A DNA stretch of 64,000 nucleotides, from positions 62,001-126,000 of the forward strand of contig NZ_JADWPE010000003.1 of assembly GCF_017308985.1 (NCBI RefSeq), given 5' to 3'. The translations under genes were made by a program, and so were the position numbers. Source of the stretch: Lysobacter changpingensis. GTDB taxonomy: Bacteria; Pseudomonadota; Gammaproteobacteria; Xanthomonadales; Xanthomonadaceae. This document shows positions 35,461 to 43,127 of this stretch, one piece after another; position 1 is the stretch's first letter; the number at the start of each line of letters is the position of its first letter. Below the pieces are notes generated by a model. That model was not told the DNA's origin. It worked only from the letters and a program-made list of their open reading frames with translations, and searched no databases.

Positions 35461-36138
35461 ATGACACGCCCGCCTTCCGGACATCGCCCGGGATTCCTGC
35501 GCAGGCACGGCGGCACGCTGGTCGCGATCGCCGCGGTGCTGGCCGCGCTCGCGGCGCTGTTCTGGTACCTGGTGAGCGACACCGCGAGCACGAAGCGGCC
35601 CGTCGCCGACGTGCCGATGATCATGCTGCCGCCGCCGCCGCCTCCGCCGCCGGAACCGGAAAAAACGCCGGAGCCCGAGGAGCCGGAGGAAGTCGTCCAG
35701 GAGCCCGAGCCGATCGAGCCGCTCAAACCCACCGAGGCGCCGGCGCCGGACACCAGCGACCCGGTGACGATGGACGCCGACGGCCAGGCCGGCAACGACA
35801 GCTTCGGCATCCAGGCGGGGCGGGGCGGCGGCATGTCGGGCGTCGGTGCGGCGGGCGGCAACGCGTCGTACGGGCGCTATCTGGGCTACGTGCTGCAACA
35901 GGCGATCGCGCGCGACGAGAAGGCGCGACGCCTCGCATTCCGCATGCAGGTCGACATCTGGCTGAGCCCGGCGGGCGAGATCGACCGCGTCGAACTGGTG
36001 CGCGGCAGCGGCAACGACGAAGCCGACGACGCCGTGCTGGCGGCGCTGCGCGCGGTCGGCCGCATCGACGAAAAGCCGCCGGGTTCGCTCGAATTCCCGG
36101 CGCGCGTGCTGATCCAGGGACGCCGGCCTTCGGGCTGA
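35461..36138 (+). CDS. TonB-like energy transducer
   Basis: A protein of 225 residues. One N-terminal membrane helix lies at about residues 17-36 (LVAIAAVLAALAALFWYLVS). A classical Pro/Glu-rich spacer follows at about 54-100 (PPPPPPPPEPEKTPEPEEPE). A Gly-rich region at about 118-135 leads to a TonB C-terminal domain at about 137-220 (YLGYVLQQAIARDEKARRLA, then DIWLSPAGEIDRVELVRGSG). It spans the periplasm and links the ExbB/ExbD motor to an outer-membrane partner. The immediate neighbourhood offers three candidates: the TpsB transporter, the large porin just downstream, and the STN protein at 16824. A dedicated TonB inside a two-partner secretion locus is unusual. Confidence 0.93.
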   Translation: MTRPPSGHRPGFLRRHGGTLVAIAAVLAALAALFWYLVSDTASTKRPVADVPMIMLPPPPPPPPEPEKTPEPEEPEEVVQEPEPIEPLKPTEAPAPDTSDPVTMDADGQAGNDSFGIQAGRGGGMSGVGAAGGNASYGRYLGYVLQQAIARDEKARRLAFRMQVDIWLSPAGEIDRVELVRGSGNDEADDAVLAALRAVGRIDEKPPGSLEFPARVLIQGRRPSG

Positions 36139-36191
36139 GCGTCGCCTTCGGGATTGCCCAAACCCTCTTCAAACCCCGCGAGCAACGACCC

Positions 36192-37937
36192 ATGAACCAC
36201 GCTTCCCTTCATCGCCGACGGTCCTGCAAGGCGCGCCGGCTCGCACTCGCCTCGGCGGTCGCGCTGCTGCTCGCCGCCGGTGCCGCCAATGCGCAGCAGC
36301 CGCAGGAAACCACGATGATCAAGCTGATCCGCGGCCTGATGGACAGCGGCGCGCTGAAGCCGGACGTGGGCGAGGCGCTGCTCGCGCAGGCCCGCGCCGA
36401 AGCGATGGCGGCCGATGCCGCGCAATCGACGGCACCGCGCGCGACCGCGCAGGCCGCGCAGCCGCAACTGCAGCCGGGCGACGTGCGCGTGCCGTACATC
36501 CCCGAAACCGTGCGCGACCAGATCCGCGAGGACGTCAGCAACGACGTGATGGCGCGCGCGCAGGCCGAACGCTGGGCCACGCCGTACGAAGTGCCGGAAT
36601 GGACGCAGCGGCTCAAGCTGTACGGCGACGTGCGCGTGCGCAACGAGTCGCGCATGTTCGCCGGCGACAACAGCGACATCGAGGTCGACTGGGCCGCGAT
36701 CAACGAAGGCGACGGCTTCGACGTCAATCCGAACACGAACCTCAGCCTGCCGCCGCTGCGCAACACGCGCCAGGATCGCAGGAACTCCTGGCGCATCCGC
36801 GCGCGGCTGGGCGTGCTCGCCGAGATTTCCGAGCAGGCGCAGGCGGGCATCCGCCTGGCGACCGGCAACGACGACAATCCGGTGTCGATGACGACCACGC
36901 TCGGCGGCGGCATGGAGAAGAAGGACCTGTGGCTCGACCAGGCCTGGCTTTCGTACCGGTTCGGCACGTGGTTCCAGGCCACCGGCGGCCGTTTCGCCAA
37001 TCCGTACTGGTCGACCGAAACGCTGTTCTCGAACGATCTTTCCTTCGACGGCCTCGCGTTCGATTACCGCCAGCCGTTCGAAGGCGACTGGACGCTGTTC
37101 GCCACGCTGGGGTTGAGCCCGATCGAATATTCCTCCGACAGCTTCCCCAGCAACAGCCAGCAGAAGGAAAAGAGCCACGACAAGTGGCTCAACGGCCTGC
37201 AGGTCGGCTCGTCGTGGCGCTTCGCCAGCGACAACGAACTGCGCGGCGCGCTGGGGTATTACGACTTCCGCAACATCAACGGCGCGCTCTCGGAACCGTG
37301 CGAGCTCTACGCCGGCGCCGAAGCGTGCAGCACCGACTGGTCGCGCCCCGCGTTCATGCAGAAGGGCAACACGCTGATGCTGCTGCGCGATATCGCGCTG
37401 AACCCGCTGGACCCGGCGAACACGCCGATGCCGCAGTACGTCGGGCTTGCGTCCGAATTCGAAGTGCTCGACGTGAACCTGCGCTGGGACACGCGGGTCG
37501 CCGGACGCTACGGCCTGCGCCTGGAAGCCGACTACCTGCGCAATCTCGCCTACGACGAGAACAAAATGTGGACGCGTGCCGAAGGCGGCATCGTCAACAA
37601 CTTCGGCGACGGCGGCACGACCGACCAGGCGAACTTCGAAAGCGGCGATACCGCGTACCAGGTGCAGGCGACGCTGGGCAACTTCGACCTGAAGGCGCCG
37701 GGCCAGTGGAACATGCTGCTGGGCTATCGCCGCGTCGAACCAGACGCCGTGCCCGATGCCTTCAACGACAGCGATTTCCACCTTGGCGGCACCAATGCGC
37801 GGGGCTACTTCGTCGAAGGCTCGTACGCGTTCGCGCGAAACACCTTCCTGACCGCCCGTTGGTTCGCGGCGAAGGAAGTGTTCGGCCCGCCGCTGTCGAT
37901 CGACGTGCTGCAGCTGGAAGTCAACGCGGGGTTCTGA
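36192..37937 (+). CDS. Putative outer-membrane porin of the secretion locus
   Basis: A protein of 581 residues with a signal peptide (about 1-35, ending AANA). A helical N-terminal segment at about 37-75 (MIKLIRGLMDSGALKPDVGE) is typical of large putative porins with an N-terminal coiled region. A beta-barrel follows from about 135 (LKLYGDVRVRNESRM) to the terminal Phe (LEVNAGF). Tyr/Trp-rich strands with alternating polar residues occur throughout, such as LDQAWLSYRFGTWFQATGGR. The family resembles the Porin_5 putative porins. It is 53 bases downstream of TonB and probably the last gene of the operon. It may be the outer-membrane partner of the local TonB, although I see no clear TonB box. 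Confidence 0.8.
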   Translation: MNHASLHRRRSCKARRLALASAVALLLAAGAANAQQPQETTMIKLIRGLMDSGALKPDVGEALLAQARAEAMAADAAQSTAPRATAQAAQPQLQPGDVRVPYIPETVRDQIREDVSNDVMARAQAERWATPYEVPEWTQRLKLYGDVRVRNESRMFAGDNSDIEVDWAAINEGDGFDVNPNTNLSLPPLRNTRQDRRNSWRIRARLGVLAEISEQAQAGIRLATGNDDNPVSMTTTLGGGMEKKDLWLDQAWLSYRFGTWFQATGGRFANPYWSTETLFSNDLSFDGLAFDYRQPFEGDWTLFATLGLSPIEYSSDSFPSNSQQKEKSHDKWLNGLQVGSSWRFASDNELRGALGYYDFRNINGALSEPCELYAGAEACSTDWSRPAFMQKGNTLMLLRDIALNPLDPANTPMPQYVGLASEFEVLDVNLRWDTRVAGRYGLRLEADYLRNLAYDENKMWTRAEGGIVNNFGDGGTTDQANFESGDTAYQVQATLGNFDLKAPGQWNMLLGYRRVEPDAVPDAFNDSDFHLGGTNARGYFVEGSYAFARNTFLTARWFAAKEVFGPPLSIDVLQLEVNAGF

Positions 37938-38005
37938 GGCGCACCGCGTGCGGCTCGACGACGCTTCGCGGAAACACCGGTACGCATCCGGACAGGAGGT
38001 CTTGC

Positions 38006-38176
38006 ATGCATACGACACACCCGGTTTCCAACCCTCGCAGCGGCCTGCACCGCCCCGGGAGGCGAGGGCGACGCAGGACGTTTCGCGGCTGCACGTCGGC
38101 CGTTCGAACCCAGGCCGGATGCGTCGTCGCGCACGACGTCCCGCGGGCTTGTGAAACACTGCGAGGTGATGCGTGA
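38006..38176 (+). CDS. Possible 56-residue leader ORF before the antitoxin-like gene
   Basis: An ATG at 38006 follows a near-perfect ribosome-binding site (AGGAGGT, 37994-38000) with a 5-base gap. It opens a 56-codon frame that ends at 38174-38176, overlapping the GTG start of the next gene (GTGA). The product is Arg-rich, has four Cys, and has no recognisable domain, so it could be an accident of GC-rich sequence. Translational coupling to the downstream gene is possible. Kept only because of the strong start signal. Confidence 0.3.
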   Translation: MHTTHPVSNPRSGLHRPGRRGRRRTFRGCTSAVRTQAGCVVAHDVPRACETLRGDA

Positions 38177-38454
38177 GCGAGCCTTTCGTCAACATCCACG
38201 ATTTCCGCAAGAAGCTCGAGGAGTACCTGCTCTACGCGGAACAGCCCGTGGTGATCACGCGGCGCCAGATGCCGGTGGGCTACTTCATTCCCGCCAAGGT
38301 CTGGTACGGACGCGGCAACGCGGAGCAACTGCGGCGCCTCGTCTCGGTGACGCTGGAAGCCGCCGGCTACAGCGAGCAGGACGTGGATGAGTCCATCGAG
38401 GAATTCATCCAGGTGAGCGCGGAAAACATCCGCAAGCGGCTCGAACACGACTGA
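38173..38454 (+). CDS. Phd/YefM-like antitoxin-type protein without adjacent toxin
   Basis: A protein of 93 residues. The first 45 residues (MSEPFVNIHDFRKKLEEYLL, then YAEQPVVITRRQMPVGYFIP) follow the Phd/YefM antitoxin pattern: a short N-terminal strand-helix-strand that binds DNA as a dimer. The C-terminal part is helical and acidic (YSEQDVDESIEEFIQVSAEN) and would be the toxin-binding arm. The GTG start has GAGGTGA five bases upstream. No toxin gene is adjacent on either strand: downstream are 312 bases without a clear gene, then a PstS-like gene. It may be a solitary regulator. Confidence 0.7.
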   Translation: MSEPFVNIHDFRKKLEEYLLYAEQPVVITRRQMPVGYFIPAKVWYGRGNAEQLRRLVSVTLEAAGYSEQDVDESIEEFIQVSAENIRKRLEHD

Positions 38455-38766
38455 ACGCCCGCGCCGCGGTGCGCCTGCGCTGACGGCCGACGGATGCCGA
38501 TCCCGCAACGCGCACGCCGCGAACTGCGTGCGCGATCACGTCGTGTTGCGGACTTCTCAAGCGTCTGCGCGTTGCAACACGCACGAAACGCGGCGTCGCA
38601 TCGATCCGGATGCACGCGTGTTGGATTGATGACACCCGCATAAGAAAAGCGACTCGAAACCTTCCCGGAAAGTGCATACAACGCGCGCATCGTGAAGCGG
38701 CGTCGAAAGGAGTTTCGGCGCTTCGTTCGCATCACATGTCATCCCAACCTCGTGAGGAGATACATC
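38455..38766 (+). other. Intergenic region without a gene
   Basis: Between the antitoxin-like gene and the PstS-like gene (312 bases) no convincing coding frame is seen on either strand. The second half is less GC-rich than its surroundings (for example around 38620-38690). It probably carries the promoter of the PstS-like gene, but no PHO box or clear -35/-10 pair could be identified. AGGAGA (38754-38759) is the ribosome-binding site of the next gene. Confidence 0.6.
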
Positions 38767-40104
38767 GTGTATAGCAAGCTCATCGTGCGCTCCCTCGCCG
38801 CTGCCGCCGTCATGATGACGGCCGGCTCGGCCATGGCCGTCGACCTGTACGGCGGCGGCGCGACGTTCCCCGCCGTTCCGTACGTCGGCGATTCCTACCT
38901 CGATCCGGCGACCGACGCGCGTCTGTCGACCAACGCCGCCAACAGCCTGCTGGCCGCTCCGGCCGGCGTGTATCCGGCCGGTCATCCGTCCGCCGGTGCG
39001 GCGGCTTCGTGGGCCGGCCTGGGCGAATCCTCCCCCGGCCTGAACTCGGTGTTCCTGGGCTATTCCAACGCGTCGGGCAACAAGGTGTCGTACTGCCAGA
39101 CCGGCAGCGGCTTCGGCAAGCAGATGCTCAACAGCAACGGTGCGGGCGGCAGCTGCCTGGACTTCAGCGCGTCGCCGGCGGGCCTCAGCGGCGCGTCGAC
39201 CACGCCGGACTTCATCGGCACCGATTCGCCGTACAGCACCGGCGACTACAACACCTTCCTCGGCGGCCCGAACGCCGCGGCGAAGCAGGGCATCACCCAG
39301 CTTCCGACGATGGTCGGCGCCATCGCCCTGACCTATGACGGCAACGGCACCGCGCTGCTGCCGCTGACCACCGCGCAGGTCTGCCAGATCTACGCCGGCC
39401 AGATCACCAACTGGGCGAACATCCCGGGCAGCGGCCTGAGCGGCCCGATCAAGATCGTCTACCGCAGCGACAACAGCGGCACGACGTTCGCCTTCACCAG
39501 CTTCCTCGCCAGCAAGTGCGGTGGCGTGGTCGCGGTGACGCCGAACCAGGGCTTCGTCGCCGCCTTCGGTGGCAGCCTGCCGGCTTACGCCGCCACGGCC
39601 GCGGTCAGCGGCAACAACAACGTGGTGAACACCGCCAAGGCCGCCGGTGGCCTGGGCCTGGGCTACGCCGACTTCGGCGAAGTCGCCAACCAGGGCTCGA
39701 AGTTCGCGCGCGTCGACACCTTCAGCCCGGCCGCCTTCGGCGACACCAACGCCGACGGCGTCACCGACCGCATCTCGCTGGCCGGTACGGACCTGGTGCG
39801 CGGCCAGGTGCTGAACGGCGCGACGCTGGCCGCCGTGCCGACGGTGCCGACGGCGATCGCGAACTGCACCTTCGTGGTGCGCCCAACGGCGACGATCTCC
39901 AACCGCTACCCGATCGCCGCGGTGACCTACGTGGCGACCTACGCGCGCGGCAATGCGCAGTCGGCGGCGGTGAAGGGCCTGCTCAACGCGTTCCTGGCGC
40001 ATCCGAACCTGCCGGTCGGCTTCGCCTACATGGACGGCAACGCCACGCACTTCACGCTGATCAACAACGCCGTGAACGGCACCACCAACAACTGCGTGCA
40101 GTAA
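38767..40104 (+). CDS. PstS-like secreted substrate-binding protein
   Basis: A protein of 445 residues from the GTG at 38767, preceded by AGGAGA at a 7-base distance. It has a signal peptide (MYSKLIVRSLAAAAVMMTAG, then SAMA). The mature protein opens with VDLYGGGATFPA, the start motif of PstS phosphate-binding proteins. Later come DFIGTDSPYS (about 155), LTTAQVCQIYAGQITNWANI (about 205) and KIVYRSDNSGTTFAFTSFL (about 230), all in the PstS order. It is about 100 residues longer than E. coli PstS, has six Cys and is unusually rich in Gly, Ala, Ser and Asn. No pstCAB genes are nearby. It is therefore more like the stand-alone secreted PstS-like/DING-type proteins than a transporter component. 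Phosphate binding is likely but unproven. Confidence 0.8.
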   Translation: MYSKLIVRSLAAAAVMMTAGSAMAVDLYGGGATFPAVPYVGDSYLDPATDARLSTNAANSLLAAPAGVYPAGHPSAGAAASWAGLGESSPGLNSVFLGYSNASGNKVSYCQTGSGFGKQMLNSNGAGGSCLDFSASPAGLSGASTTPDFIGTDSPYSTGDYNTFLGGPNAAAKQGITQLPTMVGAIALTYDGNGTALLPLTTAQVCQIYAGQITNWANIPGSGLSGPIKIVYRSDNSGTTFAFTSFLASKCGGVVAVTPNQGFVAAFGGSLPAYAATAAVSGNNNVVNTAKAAGGLGLGYADFGEVANQGSKFARVDTFSPAAFGDTNADGVTDRISLAGTDLVRGQVLNGATLAAVPTVPTAIANCTFVVRPTATISNRYPIAAVTYVATYARGNAQSAAVKGLLNAFLAHPNLPVGFAYMDGNATHFTLINNAVNGTTNNCVQ

Positions 40105-40147
40105 TCGCGGACCGGGTTGGTCGAACCCGTTTCGTCGCGGAAAAAAA

Positions 40148-40172
40148 AATCCCCCGGCCTCGCCGGGGGATT
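40148..40172. terminator. Bidirectional intrinsic terminator between convergent genes
   Basis: An 11-base-pair stem, AATCCCCCGGC (40148-40158), with loop CTC and the complementary arm GCCGGGGGATT (40162-40172). On the left side it is flanked by nine A (40141-40149), which read as a U-tract for transcripts coming from the minus-strand gene ending at 40199. On the plus strand the tail is weaker (TTCTTCG). It terminates the cysteine-rich gene strongly and the PstS-like gene moderately. Confidence 0.85.
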
Positions 40173-40198
40173 CTTCGTTGGGGCAGGGGCGGCTTCGA

Positions 40199-40663
40199 TC
40201 AGTCGCAGAAGCAGGTGGCGTTGGCGACGGTCTTGCCGGCGCCGGCACTGAGCGCCAGCAGCGAGCATTCGTTCTCCACCACGTTGCCCTGGCCGACCTG
40301 CGCGCTGGCTTCGGACTGGCACACGCCGGCGCCGACGCCGTGCTTGTTGGCAAGCGTCGTGTCGCAGCTGGCGACGGCGACGTCGTTGCTCTGCGTCCGG
40401 CCGGTGGCGCCGGCCGCCACGACCGTGCCCGCCTGGCCCACGCCGGCACCGAAGACTTCCACCTTCGTCGCGCGGCTCGGACACGCGCTCACGGCCGAGC
40501 AAAGCGCTTCGTCGCCTTCGCCCTGCACGGTGGCGAACAGCTGCACGACGCCCGGGAAATGCTGCACGGTCTTGCAACTGCCGGCCTGCGCCGCGCTGGG
40601 CAGCAGCGCGGAGGAGGCGAGCAGGGCGGCGACCGCGATGGTCCTGATCGTATTGCTGGGCAT
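40199..40663 (-). CDS. Secreted cysteine-rich protein of unknown function
   Basis: A protein of 154 residues read from the ATG at 40663, with AGGAGA about 6 bases upstream. The first 27 residues are a signal peptide (TIAVAALLASSALLPSAAQA). The mature protein has eight Cys in 127 residues, including a terminal CFC, so four disulfides are possible. It is rich in Ala, Gly, Val and Ser, with several VGAGV- or VGQAG-like glycine units. I recognise no family. It converges on the PstS-like gene and shares its terminator. The 576 bases upstream contain no intact gene. Confidence 0.7.
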   Translation of the reverse strand: MPSNTIRTIAVAALLASSALLPSAAQAGSCKTVQHFPGVVQLFATVQGEGDEALCSAVSACPSRATKVEVFGAGVGQAGTVVAAGATGRTQSNDVAVASCDTTLANKHGVGAGVCQSEASAQVGQGNVVENECSLLALSAGAGKTVANATCFCD

Positions 40664-40851
40664 GACGTCTCTCCTTGGTTGGGTTCGCGCGAACGCGCGC
40701 GGCGGAGGAGTGCCGGCATCCCGGCGATGCACGTCCCGGAACGACCGACGTCGGGCACCTGCGGTGCATCCGGTTCGACGCCTGCATCGCGGCATTCCCC
40801 GAACGTGTTCTACCGGCGGCGCGTGTCGCGACGGCGAACCGGGGGAAACGT

Positions 40852-40868
40852 GTTGGTCACAAACCAAC
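40852..40868. promoter_or_regulatory. Perfect inverted repeat, candidate regulator site
   Basis: GTTGGT-CACAA-ACCAAC has 6-base perfect arms and a 5-base spacer. It is 188 bases upstream of the cysteine-rich gene start and 371 bases upstream of the epimerase-like gene at 41240. It lies just before the histidine-kinase remnant (40896-41064), so it may be an operator left from the lost gene. Confidence 0.35.
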
Positions 40869-40895
40869 GCGATATGTCCAGAATGGCGCCGCCCC

Positions 40896-41064
40896 AGGTC
40901 TCTCATCGCCGCGCTGCTGTGCGCGCTCACCGCATTGGCGATCTTCATCCGCATGGGCAGACCGAAGGGCGCCGCCACGCCGCCGCCGACGCGAGGATGC
41001 GCGCGCGAGAGAAGGCGGCCAGCGATGTGCACGACACGCTGCTGCAGCGCGTCAAGGTCTGCTT
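40896..41064 (+). pseudogene. Degenerate remnant of a histidine kinase (membrane helix plus HisKA_3 motif, frameshifted)
   Basis: In one frame, 40896-40970 encodes RSLIAALLCALTALAIFIRM, a membrane helix. After a shift of frame, about 40982-41064 encodes ADARMRAREKAASDVHDTLL followed by QRVKV. The order helix, Arg/Glu-rich linker, and VHDTLLQ matches the helix-linker-ELHDTLLQ region of the intact sensor kinase at 55043-58081. The 18 bases CACGACACGCTGCTGCAG (41030-41047) are identical to the intact gene at 57428-57445. No intact sensor domain precedes it and no ATPase domain follows. I read it as a decayed fragment rather than a functional gene. Confidence 0.6.
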
Positions 41065-41239
41065 GTGCCGACAGCGACACCGTGAGCGCGCCGTCGGTTG
41101 GAGGCGGGTCGCCATGCTGCCTGGTCGAGGCGTACCGGTCGATTGTTGCCGCGCAGGCAACGCCGGGTATCCGGGCAGGTCCTTTCCGCGTTTCCGGCGC
41201 GCTTCCATGATGTGCGCAGGCTTGCGTCGGACAGCACTC

Positions 41240-42052
41240 ATGAAGATCGTCGTGGCGGGTGGAAGCGGGCTGGTCGGAACCCGGCTCATCGAGCGCCTGC
41301 GGACGGCAGGTCACGAAGCCGTGTCCGCATCGCGTCGATCGGGCGTCGATACGCTCACCGGCGAGGGACTGGACGACGCGTTGCGCGGCGCGCACACGGT
41401 GATCGACGTGACCAATGCGCCGTCGTTCGATCCGCCCGGCGTCGGCGAGTTCTTCGCGCGTTCCACCGCCAACCTGCTGACCGCCGGCGAACGGGCAGGC
41501 GTGTCGCACCACATCGCGCTGTCGGTGGTGGGCACGCCGCACCTGCGCAGCAGCGCGTACTTCGAGGCCAAGCAGCGGCAGGAAACGCTGGTGGCCGCCA
41601 CGCGCGTACCGCACACGCTGGTGCGCGCGACGCAGTTCTACGAGTTCATGGCGAACGTGATCCCGCCCGGCAGCGGCACGGGGCCCGTGCACCTGCCGCC
41701 GGCGCGCGTGCAGCCGGCGTCGGCGGACGACGTGGCCGCCGAACTCGCCGCGCTGGTCGACGTGGCGCCGTCGGATGACGTCGTCGAAATCGCCGGTCCG
41801 GAAACCCATCGCCTGTGCGAGCTCGTGCAATGGGTGATGTACGCCTACCTCGACGATCGCGCCGTCATCGCCGATCCGCAGGCCGAGTACTACGGCGCGG
41901 TGCTCGACGACCGCACGCTGGTGCCCGAAGGCGAAGCGCGCCTGACCACCACGCGTTTCGGCGACTGGCTGCAGGAACGCGTGACGGCCGGGCGCGAGAT
42001 CCCGCACGTGCACCATCCCGATCCGCTGGTGCGTTCGCGCGCGCGGGCCTGA
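41240..42052 (+). CDS. NAD(P)-binding epimerase/dehydrogenase-like protein (atypical SDR)
   Basis: A protein of 270 residues. The N-terminus VVAGGSGLVGTRLIERLRTA carries the glycine-rich GGSGLVG dinucleotide-binding motif of NmrA/atypical SDR proteins. HHIALSVVGTP at about residue 95 and the FEAKQRQE segment at about 113 align with the second protein of this type at 47483-48253 (HHVALSVVGTE, VGKAAQEK). Near 189 comes VEIAGPE, again shared. The two are clear paralogues. Such NAD-binding epimerase-like proteins are a typical companion of ECF41 sigma factors, one of which is encoded nearby on the other strand. Substrate unknown; reduced flavin- or quinone-related redox roles are common in the family. 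Confidence 0.85.
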   Translation: MKIVVAGGSGLVGTRLIERLRTAGHEAVSASRRSGVDTLTGEGLDDALRGAHTVIDVTNAPSFDPPGVGEFFARSTANLLTAGERAGVSHHIALSVVGTPHLRSSAYFEAKQRQETLVAATRVPHTLVRATQFYEFMANVIPPGSGTGPVHLPPARVQPASADDVAAELAALVDVAPSDDVVEIAGPETHRLCELVQWVMYAYLDDRAVIADPQAEYYGAVLDDRTLVPEGEARLTTTRFGDWLQERVTAGREIPHVHHPDPLVRSRARA

Positions 42053-42114
42053 CCGCGCATTCCCCTTGGACAACCGCATGCGCCGACGGCCTCGCCGCCG
42101 GCGCACGCGTCGCG

Positions 42115-42936
42115 TCATCCGCGGATGAACTCGAGCAGGTCGCGGTTGATGACGTCGGCATGGGTCGTGCACATGCCGTGCGGGTAGCCCGGATACACCT
42201 TCAGCGTCGCGTTGCGCAGCAGCCTGGCCGACAGGCGTGCGGCTTCGTCGACCGGCACGATCTGGTCGTCGTCGCCGTGCAGCACCAGCGTGGGCACCTC
42301 GATGCGCTTGAGATCGTCGGTGAAGTCGGTTTCCGACAACGCCGCGATGCAGTCGTACTGCGGCTTCGCGCCGCCCATCATCGCCTGGCGCCACCAGTTC
42401 TGGCGCACGGCTTCCGACAGCGTCGCGCCGTCGCGGTTGTAGCCGTAGAACGGGATCGGGAAGGTCCAGTAGAAGCCGGCGCGATCGGCCGCCAGGTCGC
42501 GGCGCAGCCCGTCGAACACGTCCTTCGGAATGCCCGCCGCGTGGGCGGCCGTCTTGACCAGCAGCGGCGGCACCGCGCCGATCAGCACCAGCTTCGCCAC
42601 GCGGCCCTTGCCGTGGTTGGCCACGTAGCGCGCCGCTTCGCCGCCGCCGGTGGAATGCCCGATGTGGATCGCATCGCGCAGGTCCAGGTGCGCGACGAGC
42701 GTGGCGACGTCGGCGGCGTAGGTGTCCATCCCGTTGCCGGTGGCGGTCTGCGTCGAACGGCCGTGGCCGCGTCGATCGTGCGCGATCACGCGATAGCCCT
42801 GTTCGAGGAAGAACAGCATCTGCGCGTCCCAGTCGTCGCTGGACAGCGGCCAGCCGTGGTGGAACACGATCGGCTGCCCGGTGCCCCAATCCTTGTAGAA
42901 GATCCGGGTGCCATCGGAGGTGGTGATGTGGTTCAT
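42115..42936 (-). CDS. Alpha/beta hydrolase, non-haem chloroperoxidase-like
   Basis: A protein of 273 residues without signal peptide. The sequence TSDGTRIFYKDWGTGQPIVF, the oxyanion region HHGWPLSSDDWD, and the nucleophile elbow GHSTGGGE with Ser95 are the signature of cofactor-free haloperoxidase/arylesterase-like hydrolases. The acid is in LHGDDDQIVP at about residue 226 and the His is in YPHGM at about 254, giving an intact catalytic triad. Members have perhydrolase or esterase activity in vitro. It is the last gene in the minus-strand run CMD-like protein, cupin, ECF41 sigma, SDR, hydrolase, separated from the SDR by 191 bases. It may have its own promoter. Confidence 0.9.
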   Translation of the reverse strand: MNHITTSDGTRIFYKDWGTGQPIVFHHGWPLSSDDWDAQMLFFLEQGYRVIAHDRRGHGRSTQTATGNGMDTYAADVATLVAHLDLRDAIHIGHSTGGGEAARYVANHGKGRVAKLVLIGAVPPLLVKTAAHAAGIPKDVFDGLRRDLAADRAGFYWTFPIPFYGYNRDGATLSEAVRQNWWRQAMMGGAKPQYDCIAALSETDFTDDLKRIEVPTLVLHGDDDQIVPVDEAARLSARLLRNATLKVYPGYPHGMCTTHADVINRDLLEFIRG

Positions 42937-43127
42937 GGGAAGGTCTCGCTCAACGGTGGGGGGAAGGTCCGGGGCCGGCGCTTTCGCGCGCGCGACGGGA
43001 CAGGGGAGAGCACGCCCGCCGCGAGCCTGCGACGCGTGCGGAGGAGGGCGTCTCCGTCGCGGACAGGGGGAGGGGAGCGGGCGTTCGACGACGGGCGAGC
43101 TCGTAACGGAAGTGGCGGGCGCGCGCG

